DNA of 64,000 nt from the NCBI RefSeq assembly GCF_900095385.1, contig NZ_FMID01000017.1, forward strand, positions 1 to 64,000, read 5' to 3'. Origin of the DNA: Methanoculleus chikugoensis (GTDB taxonomy: Archaea; Halobacteriota; Methanomicrobia; Methanomicrobiales; Methanoculleaceae). Positions 43,695 to 51,800 of the stretch are shown piece after piece. The notes below the pieces were generated by a model, which was not told where the DNA came from, did not search any database, and was given only the letters and a program-made list of their open reading frames with translations. Position numbers and translations under genes: made by a program. Every line of letters begins with the position of its first letter. Within the stretch, counting starts at the first letter, position 1.

Positions 43695-44414
43695 TCATGA
43701 GAAGTCGATACCTCCTGCGATAACCCGGTAGTCAGCCGGAACCGGGACGAACCCGGACTCAGTGCTCATAACGGCCGTATTCACCGTTGTCGTCCAGGTA
43801 TTCTCTCTCATCAAGCGTTTCGTGCCCCCCACTCCCCGGTAGTCGAGGCTGAACGTGACCACCGCTACATCCTCCGGCGGTGGGACGAAGCCATCGAGGA
43901 ACACGACGGTGGTGTAGGTCCCGCTCGATAACCGGCTGAACTCAGCGACGCTCATGTTATCGGGGGTCGCAAGCACGGGCACGAGCAGCCGCGGCTCCCT
44001 CTTCATCTCCCATGAGGTCAGGTTGGTAGGCCGCTGGTGCAGGGGCAAGCGTTGCAGCTCGTCTGCCGTCTGCAGCACCTCAAACGATACGGAGATATCG
44101 GGCGCGTATCCCCCCGTCGTCGTGAACGCGAGCATCTTTCCGTACGGCGTCTCCCGGACCTCTGCCTGCCACCCCGTGACCTGGCCGCCGACGAACGCCC
44201 CCTCAGAGATCACCGGTTCACCCGTTGCGTTCGCCGGGATCGGGACCATGACCGTGGCGGTGCCGTTCACGGCAGGATCGGGTAGATCGGTGATCTCGAT
44301 CGCGTAGGAGTTGCCCGGCAGGATGGTCTCGGAGAACACAGGAGCAAAGAGGAACAGGAAGACAACCACGGCAAGAACGGCAGTGATCGCCTTGAGAACA
44401 TAATCGACCTTCAT
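43695..44414 (-). CDS. Membrane-anchored surface protein, paralog of the 62.0-kb gene
   Basis: 239 residues with an N-terminal anchor (AITAVLAVVVFLFLFAPVF) and a beta-rich outer domain. Long blocks are shared with the protein at 61983-62654: NGTATVMVPIPANA, GKMLAFTTT, EPRLLVPVLATPDN, SGTYTTVVFLDGFVPP and STESGFVPVPADY. Function unknown. Behind promoter element copy 4. Confidence 0.75.
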   Translation of the reverse strand: MKVDYVLKAITAVLAVVVFLFLFAPVFSETILPGNSYAIEITDLPDPAVNGTATVMVPIPANATGEPVISEGAFVGGQVTGWQAEVRETPYGKMLAFTTTGGYAPDISVSFEVLQTADELQRLPLHQRPTNLTSWEMKREPRLLVPVLATPDNMSVAEFSRLSSGTYTTVVFLDGFVPPPEDVAVVTFSLDYRGVGGTKRLMRENTWTTTVNTAVMSTESGFVPVPADYRVIAGGIDFS

Positions 44415-44490
44415 ACGGACCTCGCGACGTGCTGTCGGGCGTCTAACCCGGGTATGGACTGCACATGACCGGATATCGGTATCTACGGGT

Positions 44491-44545
44491 GAGAGGTCAA
44501 CGTTCTGACATATACCTTTTCTGTGACGCCCGTCTACTCATCGAG
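44491..44545 (-). promoter_or_regulatory. Shared 55-bp promoter element, copy 4
   Basis: Plus-strand blocks: GAGAGGTCAACGTTC, CATATACC, TTTTCTGTGACG, CGTCTACTCATCGAG. The TATA box on the minus strand is GGTATATG. Confidence 0.75.
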
Positions 44546-44592
44546 CTTCAGGACGGGCTCCAGATGAGAGGTCGACCATCACGTCTCCTGCC

Positions 44593-45186
44593 CTACCACG
44601 CCGCCGTCCGGAGGGTCGCGAGAAGAAAGACCAGCCCCCCGAGGCCGGTGTTGACGAAAGGCAGGTACCAGTAGACCCGGTCGATTGAGAGGCCTTCACG
44701 GAGGAGGAGGGCGAGGGAGACGGCCGGGTAGACCAGGACGAGCAGGCTTGCCGGGTGAAGACCGGAGAGCCGGATGACGAGGGCGGCAAGCCCCGACCAG
44801 AAGGCCAGGCAGAGGAGGAGCGAGCGTCGCCTTCCGAGGACGACGGCCGTCGTCGTCATCCCCGCGGTCGCATCGAAGCCGATATCGGGGATCGCGGAGA
44901 AGAGATGCATCGCAGAGATATGGAGGTAGCCGGCGAGGACGAGAGCCGGCGGCGGGAGGACGCCGCCCGCGATGTAGTAGCCGAGGATTCCCGGAACCAC
45001 ATAGAGCATGTTCGAGGAGAAGTCGAGGACCGGGATCTCCTTGAACCGGAGCGGCGGAGCGCTGTAGAAGTAGGAGAGGAAGAGAAACGAGAGGAGGAGC
45101 GCCTGCCCGACAGCATCGAGCGCAGCGAGGAGCGCGAGGCTGACGGCGCCCGCAAGAGCGAGGAGGAGGAGGAGGAGGAGGAGGAG
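44593..45186 (-). pseudogene. C-terminal part of a UbiA-family prenyltransferase
   Basis: The open frame contains SYFYSAPPLRFKEIPVLDF and IPDIGFDATAGMTTTAVVLG, the second half of UbiA prenyltransferases including the second DxxxD motif. The first half with the N-D-x-x-D motif is missing. The frame begins inside a CTC repeat and is not in phase with the upstream carotenoid-gene fragment. Archaeal lycopene elongases belong to this family; that assignment is inference. Confidence 0.68.
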
Positions 45187-45187
45187 G
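45161..45187. repeat. (AGG)9 trinucleotide repeat at a gene fusion point
   Basis: Nine perfect AGG units, read as CTC/TCC on the coding strand, lie where a CruF-like frame ends and a UbiA frame begins. Slippage or recombination at this repeat could explain the chimera. Confidence 0.9.
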
Positions 45188-45188
45188 C

Positions 45189-45593
45189 TCCGGCCGGGAT
45201 CAGCCGGCTCCAGGAGGTTCCGGCGGCGGACGCGGCAAGGGTCACGGCGCCGAGGAGCATCGGGAGGTAGGCGAAGGCGACCGTCCAGGGGACATGATCG
45301 AAGACGCGGTAGCCGAGGTCGGCCGAATACGTGAATCGGCCATACGGGACGCCGGTCGCGACGGCATACGCCTCGACGGCGAGCGGGAGGATGCTCAGGA
45401 GGAGGAGGAGCGCGATGCCGCGGGCGGGGCCGAGCCAGCGGACGAGGGCGATATACGAGGGGAGGGCGAGGGCGACCATGAAGATCATGGGGACGGCGGG
45501 CGGGACCGCCGGGTCGTCGAACCGAACCACCAGGTAGGCGGCGAGGAAGAGGGCAAAGGCGGTGAGGAGGAGCGCCGCCCGGGTGATGCGCAT
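45189..45593 (-). pseudogene. N-terminal part of a CruF-like carotenoid hydratase
   Basis: 135 codons with several helices and the family-like segment GVPYGRFTYSADLGYRVF followed by DHVPWTVAFAYLP. CruF proteins have about twice this length; the second half is missing and the frame runs into polyserine from the AGG repeat and then out-of-frame UbiA sequence. CruF and UbiA-type enzymes act together in archaeal C50 carotenoid synthesis, so the original locus probably held both genes complete. Confidence 0.65.
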
Positions 45594-45654
45594 GGGCGAT
45601 GGGGATAAAGGTTGACCGGTATGACCGGATCTGCCGTGCCCCGATCGGCTCCGG

Positions 45655-45810
45655 CTACGCCCAGGTCCGTCCCGCGACGTCGCTCGCGACCAGGATCAGC
45701 GCCACCACCGCGACGATGATGAGCATCAGGATCCACTGGTAGGTGAGGGCTGTATACAGGCCGGCCGCGATGCCGACGGCCAGCAACGCGATGAGGTATT
45801 TGCGTTCCAT
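45655..45810 (-). CDS. Small two-helix membrane protein 1
   Basis: 51 residues: KYLIALLAVGIAAGLYTAL and WILMLIIVAVVALILVA. The TATA box of promoter element copy 5 lies only about 27 bp upstream of ATG 45810, so the transcript is probably leaderless. Function unknown. Confidence 0.65.
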   Translation of the reverse strand: MERKYLIALLAVGIAAGLYTALTYQWILMLIIVAVVALILVASDVAGRTWA

Positions 45811-45819
45811 GTATGTAAT

Positions 45820-45873
45820 GACCTGGACGTTCGGGGATATACCTTTTCTGTCACGTTCGTCTACACGTCCGGG
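45820..45873 (-). promoter_or_regulatory. Shared 55-bp promoter element, copy 5
   Basis: Plus-strand blocks: TGGACGTTCGG, GATATACC, TTTTCTGTCACG, TTCGTCTACACGTCC. Confidence 0.75.
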
Positions 45874-45998
45874 AGTTGTTACCGAAGATAAAGAGCCTTG
45901 ATCTCCACAATGGATTAAGAGAGACGCACGCATCCAGGTTGATTGATCCCGGAACGGATCTCCCTGTGCGGAGAAGAACTCTACCCGGATAACTGCCG

Positions 45999-46229
45999 TC
46001 ATCCTCCATGGCAAAGGCCGTACAGATGCCGGCCGATCATCAGCACCAGGCCGATGATGCAGAATACCATGAGCGCCAGGAGAACGAGACCGATAGCCTG
46101 ACCGGAGAGCATGAGGAGAGGGTCGAGCGCCGGATGGAGCCCCCTGATAGGGTCGTAGAAGAGCAAGAGAAGGAGCAGCGCGATGAAGAGTCCCGTTAAG
46201 AGTGTGTCCATCGATATCTTTCGCCGCAT
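45999..46229 (-). CDS. Small two-helix membrane protein 2
   Basis: 76 residues with helices LLTGLFIALLLLLLFY and GLVLLALMVFCIIGLVLMIG and basic ends. Not obviously related in sequence to its small neighbours. Behind promoter element copy 6. Confidence 0.65.
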   Translation of the reverse strand: MRRKISMDTLLTGLFIALLLLLLFYDPIRGLHPALDPLLMLSGQAIGLVLLALMVFCIIGLVLMIGRHLYGLCHGG

Positions 46230-46257
46230 GCTTCGCCCACCTCGCTACGGTAACAAA

Positions 46258-46311
46258 GATCTGAACGTCTGCTCATTTACGTCTTCTGTCCAACTTCTTT
46301 ACACGTTCAAC
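46258..46311 (-). promoter_or_regulatory. Shared 55-bp promoter element, copy 6 (most diverged)
   Basis: Plus-strand blocks: GATCTGAACGTCTG, CATTTACG, TCTTCTGTCC, TCTTTACACGTTCAA. The spacing is kept although many bases differ. Confidence 0.6.
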
Positions 46312-46393
46312 ACGGGTGGTGACGCTACACCTCCCGAGTGAACACCCGCTCCACGCCAGTAGCGGTCCGGGAATGCGGCGCTTGCACCCCCAA

Positions 46394-46624
46394 TCACCTG
46401 ATGGATTTAACTTCCTTTGCGGTACTGATGCTCCGCATCTTCAGGCCGAAATAGACGAACGACAGGGTCAACGCCGTGGCATAAACTGCCCCGATCAAAG
46501 CTCGCGGATCCGGTACAATTGCGATCGGTATCAGAAAAACGATCACCAACAGGGGAAAAAAGGCCAGGACGATGACCGGCACCGACAGGGCCCCTAAGAG
46601 TTGATTGAATTTTTCTTCGTCCAT
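46394..46624 (-). CDS. Small two-helix membrane protein 3
   Basis: 76 residues with helices VPVIVLAFFPLLVIVFLIPI and LIGAVYATALTLSFVYFG, an acidic N-terminus MDEEKF and a basic C-terminus. Function unknown. Behind promoter element copy 7. The gap from here to 46829 holds only that promoter. Confidence 0.65.
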   Translation of the reverse strand: MDEEKFNQLLGALSVPVIVLAFFPLLVIVFLIPIAIVPDPRALIGAVYATALTLSFVYFGLKMRSISTAKEVKSIR

Positions 46625-46672
46625 AAAGGCTCCTCCAGAGGTGTGAACAGGTTTGCACCGGAATCCACGCTT

Positions 46673-46727
46673 GAGTGGTCAACGTTCTTCCATATACCTT
46701 TTCTGTGCCGCGCAGCTACACATCGGC
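46673..46727 (-). promoter_or_regulatory. Shared 55-bp promoter element, copy 7
   Basis: Plus-strand blocks: GAGTGGTCAACGTTC, CATATACC, TTTTCTGTGCCG, AGCTACACATCGG. Confidence 0.75.
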
Positions 46728-46829
46728 TGACGGATGGCTTTGAGGCAAAAAAACAGTAGTCCGGGGTTCAGAAACGGTGCCGCGCCAAACAGTGGAAGAA
46801 GTTACAATACAGGCGTGTCGGGGGGCGCC

Positions 46830-47951
46830 TCACCCCCGAAGCCCCCGCACGAACCGCTCCCGGATCTCGGCCGGGGCGAGCGGGATATTCGGGACCGCGG
46901 CATTCCCCGGCTTCAGGACGACGTGAATGAAGTTCGGTCCCCGCCCCCGGTTCTCCCAGGCTTCGCCAAGCTCCCGCTCATCCTGCACCTTGCAGGTCTG
47001 CCGGATCCCGGCGGCACGGGCGAGGAGTTCCATGTCCACGAGCCCGGAGGCCGGGGTGGGCTGGTTCCCCGTGCTCCCGAAGGCCCCGTTGTCCAGGCAG
47101 ACGATCGTGAGGTTCTCCGGGGCCTCTGCCGCCACCACCGGGAGGGCGGCGGTCCCGAGAAGGCTCCCGTCGCCGTCGAGGACGACGATGTCTCTATCCG
47201 TCGCGATGGCAAGCCCGAGCCCGATCGGCGTCGCCTGGGTGTAACTCCCGAGCATGTAGAAGTTCAGGTCCCGGTCGCGAGCTGCGTAGAGCTCTTTTGA
47301 GGGGACCCCGATGTTCGCGACGACCGCCTCGCCGTCGAGGGCGGTAACAATCGCCCTTATCGCGTCGTTCCGGGTCATCACCGGCTCCCGAAAGGTTCGC
47401 CGGTACTCGATCACCGACTCGCGGGCCCGGGTCGGGAAGACCTGCTCCGGCAGGCAGGCCTCCTCCGTCCCCTCCCAGAACGAAGGGAGGATCAGTCCCA
47501 CGTGCGGCCGCATGGAGGCGTAGGCGTCCCGGACGACCTCATCGATCAACTCCTCATCCCCGGGTTCTCGGATGACGGTATACGGGATCCCGAGCGCCGC
47601 GAGGACCTCCGGGACCGCCCGGTTGAACGGTACCTGGGCCGGGATCGCCTCCCGGTAGACCCCCCGCCAGCTCGCGAGGATCGGGAGGGGGAGGCCGAAG
47701 GTGACGGTGAGGGACATGATGGCATTCAAAGAGTTCCCGAGCCCCGAACTCTGCATGTGGAGCACCGGCCGCCCCCCGGCCATCGCGAGCCCGGCGCAGA
47801 TCCCGACGCCGTCCTCCTCCCGGGTGAGGTTCACGGAACGGAACCGCTCCGGGATGAGGGCGCAGAACTCCTGCGTCCGGTCGCAGGGAAGACTCGCGAC
47901 GGTATCGACCCCGAGAGCGGAGAGGCGGTCGAGGACGGATCCTTCACGCAC
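46830..47951 (-). CDS. comDE: Sulfopyruvate decarboxylase (fused ComDE)
   Basis: 373 residues combining the alpha part (1-165, VASLPCDRTQEF, REEDGVGICAGLAMAGGRP) and the beta part with the thiamine diphosphate motif LDGDGSLLGTAALPV and CLDN. It converts sulfopyruvate to sulfoacetaldehyde in coenzyme M synthesis. Start is GTG 47951, 8 bp inside the cysteate synthase gene. Last gene of the operon. Confidence 0.9.
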   Translation of the reverse strand: MREGSVLDRLSALGVDTVASLPCDRTQEFCALIPERFRSVNLTREEDGVGICAGLAMAGGRPVLHMQSSGLGNSLNAIMSLTVTFGLPLPILASWRGVYREAIPAQVPFNRAVPEVLAALGIPYTVIREPGDEELIDEVVRDAYASMRPHVGLILPSFWEGTEEACLPEQVFPTRARESVIEYRRTFREPVMTRNDAIRAIVTALDGEAVVANIGVPSKELYAARDRDLNFYMLGSYTQATPIGLGLAIATDRDIVVLDGDGSLLGTAALPVVAAEAPENLTIVCLDNGAFGSTGNQPTPASGLVDMELLARAAGIRQTCKVQDERELGEAWENRGRGPNFIHVVLKPGNAAVPNIPLAPAEIRERFVRGLRG

Positions 47952-49236
47952 GGACCGCCACCCCCTGCTCGGCGAGCCAGTCTCTGACGGCGTCCCGCAC
48001 ATCCCCCGCGAAGGCCTCGCCGGCCCGGACCCGGAGGGAGGGCTCGACCGGGTAGCGGTCGAGGTCTTCTGCCGCACGCTGATACCCCCCGCCGGTCACG
48101 TTCAGGAGGATGTGGTCATCCGGACCGACGAGCCCCTCCCCCACCGCCCGGACGAGCGAGGCGACCGCGACCGCGGCGGCCGGGTCGAGGTCGATCTCCT
48201 CCGTCTCCGTAAATAGCCTCCCGGCACTCCGGGCGTCGTCGTTAGCGACCGCATACATCCGGCCGCCGGAGGCCGCGAGGGCGTCGTAGACCCCGCCCCG
48301 GATCCCCCAGGGAGGGTGGCGGTTCGTCAGGACGTCGGCGGAGACCCGGGCGATAGAGACCTCGGTATCGGGCATATCCACTTCAGGAACGATCTCCCGC
48401 CGTCCCGCCTCCCAGGCCCGGACCATCGGGACGAAGGGGAGGTTCTGGGAGAGGTGGAGAGCCGGGAGGCGGGTGCCGAACCGGCCGTCGGCGATGAGCC
48501 GCTCCGCCGCTTCCCACGCGGCGATCCCCCCGGTCCCGCTCCCTACCGCCTGGAAGTAGCAGTCGGGGAGCCGCCCGGCAGAGAGTGCCCCGTCGAGCAC
48601 CACCGTTCCCATCCCGTCCCGCCGGGCGACGTTCTTCGCCCCGCCCCCCGGAACGATCCCGGGCAGCGTGCAGACCTCCCGCCCGAACGCGATGGAGTCG
48701 GAGTAGTCCCCGTCCACCGTGATGAGGCAGACGTTCGGGGCCTCGACGGTTGTCCAGAGCCGACCGGCGGCGGCCGCCGGGACCACCACCACGACCGGTG
48801 CCCCGGTCAGGCCCGAGACCTGGCAGAAGGCCCGGCCGGTGTTCCCCGCCGACGAGACCTGGAGGACGCCGGCACCCTTCTCCCGGAGGCGGAGAACCGT
48901 CGGCTGCGCCTCGAGCTCCTTGAAGGAGCAGGTCTCCATCCGCCCGCCCCGCTCGGGCCAGTAGCCCGAGAAGGTGACGGTGAGGTGGGAGAGTCCGAGT
49001 TCCCGGGCGAGGCCGGCACTCTCGTAGGAGACCGGGCCGGCGTCAAGCCGGAGGTGGCCCTCGATGGGGAGCCACCCCGTGTAGCGAAAGACCCCCGGGA
49101 GGTTCCGGAGGGTGAGGCGGCGATTGGCGTAGACCGTCCGGAGGAGGGCGTCGCACCCCGAGGGGCAGTCGAGGGTGTAGCGGTCGGGGAACGACCGGCC
49201 GCACCCCGGGCAGTGGATGAGGTACTTCTCCCTCAC
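47944..49236 (-). CDS. Cysteate synthase
   Basis: 430 residues of the threonine synthase-like PLP fold. The N-terminal zinc-knuckle-like CPGCGRSF and CPSGC, the probable PLP lysine in METCSFKELEA, the glycine-rich SSAGNTGRAF and the phosphate-binding VGSGTGGIAAW are visible. It makes L-cysteate from phosphoserine and sulfite, the first step of this coenzyme M route. The gene directly precedes comDE, which excludes ordinary threonine synthase. Confidence 0.88.
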   Translation of the reverse strand: MREKYLIHCPGCGRSFPDRYTLDCPSGCDALLRTVYANRRLTLRNLPGVFRYTGWLPIEGHLRLDAGPVSYESAGLARELGLSHLTVTFSGYWPERGGRMETCSFKELEAQPTVLRLREKGAGVLQVSSAGNTGRAFCQVSGLTGAPVVVVVPAAAAGRLWTTVEAPNVCLITVDGDYSDSIAFGREVCTLPGIVPGGGAKNVARRDGMGTVVLDGALSAGRLPDCYFQAVGSGTGGIAAWEAAERLIADGRFGTRLPALHLSQNLPFVPMVRAWEAGRREIVPEVDMPDTEVSIARVSADVLTNRHPPWGIRGGVYDALAASGGRMYAVANDDARSAGRLFTETEEIDLDPAAAVAVASLVRAVGEGLVGPDDHILLNVTGGGYQRAAEDLDRYPVEPSLRVRAGEAFAGDVRDAVRDWLAEQGVAVRA

Positions 49237-50474
49237 CGCCCCCCGCCTCCGGTGAAGGTGAAACGGAAATCGAGGACCATCTCTTTTAAGTCCCGACAGA
49301 GGTCTTCGGCAAGCGTCCGGCCGGACTGGCGCAGCGTGATCGGCACCTTCCTTCCCCGGACCCGGAGCGACCCCTCGCCGGCCTCAAGCGCGTCGTTCGG
49401 GCAGGCGGCAAGGCAGGCGGTGCAGGCGAGGCAGCGGTCGCGGTCGATCCCGGTCTCGCGGGCAAACGCGCCCGTCGGGCAGATTGCGGCCGCGGCACAG
49501 GCCGAACATTCCTCGCACCACTCGGAATGGTAGGTCACCTCCCTATCGGGCCGCTGCCAGAGATCGGCGTAGGTCGCCGTATCAAGGACGTTGCGGGTGT
49601 TGATATCGGCGACCGGAAGGGGGATCTCCTCGTCGAGGACGCGGAGGGCCGCGATCTGCCGGTCGTCGAGGACCGGGATCGCGACGCCGAGGCTCGTGAT
49701 GCACTCGGGGCCTGCAGAGGTCCTGAATCCGCCCATGTAGCGGGGCTGCATCCCGGCCATATCGGCGATGACCGTGAGGTTCGGCCGCGAAGGAGTGCTC
49801 CGGGTCCCCTCCCCGGTCACCAGCCCGGCCGAACCGTTCAGGAGAACCGGCGTCCCATCCCGGATCGCGAGTCGTGCGGGGTCGTTCTGGAGGGGATTGA
49901 TCTCGCCGCACCCGCTGACCGAGACCTCCCGGCAGGGTCCCTCGAGCCCCGTGACGGAGAAGATCGTCGTCACCCGGGTCGGCCGGGTGTTGAGGTAGGC
50001 GGTGTAGTTTTTGTAGGCGCTCCGGGTGGTGAAGATCCGGGCGTAGGCGAGGTCGTCGATGGTCACCCGCGCCTCGATCGAGCGGTCGGCGGCCTCCACC
50101 AGCACCTCGATCTCCCGGCCCTCGACGATATCGCGGAAGAGGTGGCCGCCCCCGTAGCCCGCCCCGGCGTGGGCGGTTCCGGAGACGATCAGGTCGACGA
50201 GCCCGAGGCGCTCGTTCGGGCAGGGGCCGGGCATGCAGGGGACACCGTTCAGCCAGGCCCGATCCGCCCGCTCGAACTCTCCCGGCGCCGCCACCGGGAC
50301 CGAGAGGATCGCCGCGGTCCCCGACATCACCCCGCAGGTTCCCGTGGTGACCACGTCGACGTCGGCGGCCGTGACCTCCACACCCTCGCGGACGAGGCGC
50401 TTGAACTCCGCGGCCGTGTAGACGACCACCGAACCGTTCCGGATCTTCTCGTCGATCTCTGTTATCGTCTTCAT
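49233..50474 (-). CDS. Methanogenesis marker 16 metalloprotein (DUF39/COG1900 plus ferredoxin domain)
   Basis: 413 residues. The DUF39 part (1-320) has TTGTCGVMSGTAAIL, PCMPGPCPNERLG and VSGCGEINPL. The C-terminal part carries two ferredoxin clusters (CEECSACAAAAICP, CLACTACLAACP). COG1900 proteins make homocysteine from aspartate semialdehyde by sulfur transfer. Beside cysteate synthase and ComDE, the parallel reaction on sulfoacetaldehyde to give coenzyme M is an attractive role, by inference. It overlaps both neighbours by ATGA. Confidence 0.88.
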   Translation of the reverse strand: MKTITEIDEKIRNGSVVVYTAAEFKRLVREGVEVTAADVDVVTTGTCGVMSGTAAILSVPVAAPGEFERADRAWLNGVPCMPGPCPNERLGLVDLIVSGTAHAGAGYGGGHLFRDIVEGREIEVLVEAADRSIEARVTIDDLAYARIFTTRSAYKNYTAYLNTRPTRVTTIFSVTGLEGPCREVSVSGCGEINPLQNDPARLAIRDGTPVLLNGSAGLVTGEGTRSTPSRPNLTVIADMAGMQPRYMGGFRTSAGPECITSLGVAIPVLDDRQIAALRVLDEEIPLPVADINTRNVLDTATYADLWQRPDREVTYHSEWCEECSACAAAAICPTGAFARETGIDRDRCLACTACLAACPNDALEAGEGSLRVRGRKVPITLRQSGRTLAEDLCRDLKEMVLDFRFTFTGGGGR

Positions 50475-51088
50475 AACCTGATATCCTCCACCCGCACATG
50501 GAGACCCGGGGACTGTGCGAGAATCATATTCACGACACCCGTGTGCGTAAGGTTCATCATGCAGTAGCCGGGCAGAAACCGCTGCCGCATCCCGAAGACG
50601 GGTTCGCGCCGCACCGTCCGGGCAATCCCCTCGAAACCGACGATGTGGTACGCCTCAACGTCCTTAAATTCTCCGCCCCGCGATACTTCCGGCCCGACGA
50701 CCAGGCAGGTGAGGAGGCCGCTCACCGGGCTGGCGTGAAGGACCGAGAGGACGTGCTGGACCGGGCAGCCCGCACCGGCCGGCCTCCCGACGACGATATC
50801 CCCGGCCGCGATCCCCCACTTCTCCACCAGGTCCGGCCGGAAGGGGAGGATGATCTTCCGGGCCGAGACCTCGCCGGGGAGGGGATCGAGGACGAAGTCG
50901 TACTCGCCGCCGAGAATGTCCCGGCCGGAACGGAGGACCTCGCCATCGAACCGGGGGGCTGCATTCCCCGCGTGGTAGAAGACGCAGTCCCCGAGTTCCT
51001 TCTCCCCCCGACGGACCCGCTCGAGAAACGCTTCGCAGGTCGGGGCGCCGCAGGCCCCGCAGTCCCTCCCCGGCGGTTGCCATGCCAC
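50471..51088 (-). CDS. 4Fe-4S protein of the coenzyme M operon
   Basis: 205 residues. The N-terminal motif DCGACGAPTCEAFLE with a later cysteine (GDCVFYH) binds a 4Fe-4S cluster as in corrinoid/acetyl-CoA synthase-like subunits. The rest has VVGRPAGAGCPVQHVLSVLH and GLLTCLVVGPE. GTG 51088 was chosen because it lies 4 bp after the GTPase stop. Exact function unknown; probably a maturation or electron-supply factor. Confidence 0.75.
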   Translation of the reverse strand: MAWQPPGRDCGACGAPTCEAFLERVRRGEKELGDCVFYHAGNAAPRFDGEVLRSGRDILGGEYDFVLDPLPGEVSARKIILPFRPDLVEKWGIAAGDIVVGRPAGAGCPVQHVLSVLHASPVSGLLTCLVVGPEVSRGGEFKDVEAYHIVGFEGIARTVRREPVFGMRQRFLPGYCMMNLTHTGVVNMILAQSPGLHVRVEDIRL

Positions 51089-51092
51089 CGTG

Positions 51093-51800
51093 CTAGTCCC
51101 CCCGGAAGAGATAGTCGGCATCCTCGAGCCTCCGGACGACCCCGAAGTGATGCTGCCACCCGATCTCGGTCTTCCCGATGCAGACGGTGCAGACCCCGAG
51201 CGGCGGCGCACACCGGAGGACGATTGTATCGGGATCGGTTATCTGCGGATATTCTTCGATCGCCCTGAGGAGGTAGCGCATCCCGGTCCCCTGGACGGCG
51301 TTCGTCTCGACGATATCGAGGTCAGGGTTCACCTCCCGGATCCGCTCCCGGAAGACCTCTTTTTCGGCCTGGGAGACGAGGTCGATCCGGGTCACGACCG
51401 CGATATCGGCGAGCGCCAGCATCGCGGCCATCTTCAGGGGCGTGTTCGTGCCGGAGACCGCGGAGAGGACAACGATCCCGAGCCCCTGCGTCGTGTAGGG
51501 GGAACAGCGGAGGCAGAGCCCGGCGCTCTCGACCAGGAGGAGGTCGGCGCCCTCCCCTTCGGCCCAGGCGACGGCGTCCCGCATCACCATCACCCCGGCG
51601 TGGTCCGGGCAGAGATCACCGGAGCAGACCTTCCGCGCCGGGATCCCGAACTCGGCCGCGAGCTCCTCGTCCTCGAACGCCCGGACGACGTCAATTTTCA
51701 AGTAGGCGATCCGGTGCCGGTCCAGGAGAGAGCGGATGGTCTGCCGAACGACAGCGGTCTTCCCGGCGGACGGCGGACCGGCAACGACGGCGAGCCTCAT
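51093..51800 (-). CDS. HypB/CobW-like GTPase
   Basis: 235 residues with P-loop GPPSAGKTAVV near residue 8, LLVESAGL as switch, and specificity-like TRIDLV. Extra cysteine pairs (CSGDLC, CLRC, CTVC) could bind metal. Such GTPases load metals into enzymes. It overlaps the ABC ATPase gene upstream by ATGA. Confidence 0.8.
   Translation of the reverse strand: MRLAVVAGPPSAGKTAVVRQTIRSLLDRHRIAYLKIDVVRAFEDEELAAEFGIPARKVCSGDLCPDHAGVMVMRDAVAWAEGEGADLLLVESAGLCLRCSPYTTQGLGIVVLSAVSGTNTPLKMAAMLALADIAVVTRIDLVSQAEKEVFRERIREVNPDLDIVETNAVQGTGMRYLLRAIEEYPQITDPDTIVLRCAPPLGVCTVCIGKTEIGWQHHFGVVRRLEDADYLFRGD

Noticed and set aside
47944-49236. Threonine synthase
   Set aside because: The fold is shared, but position between marker 16 and ComDE fits cysteate synthase.
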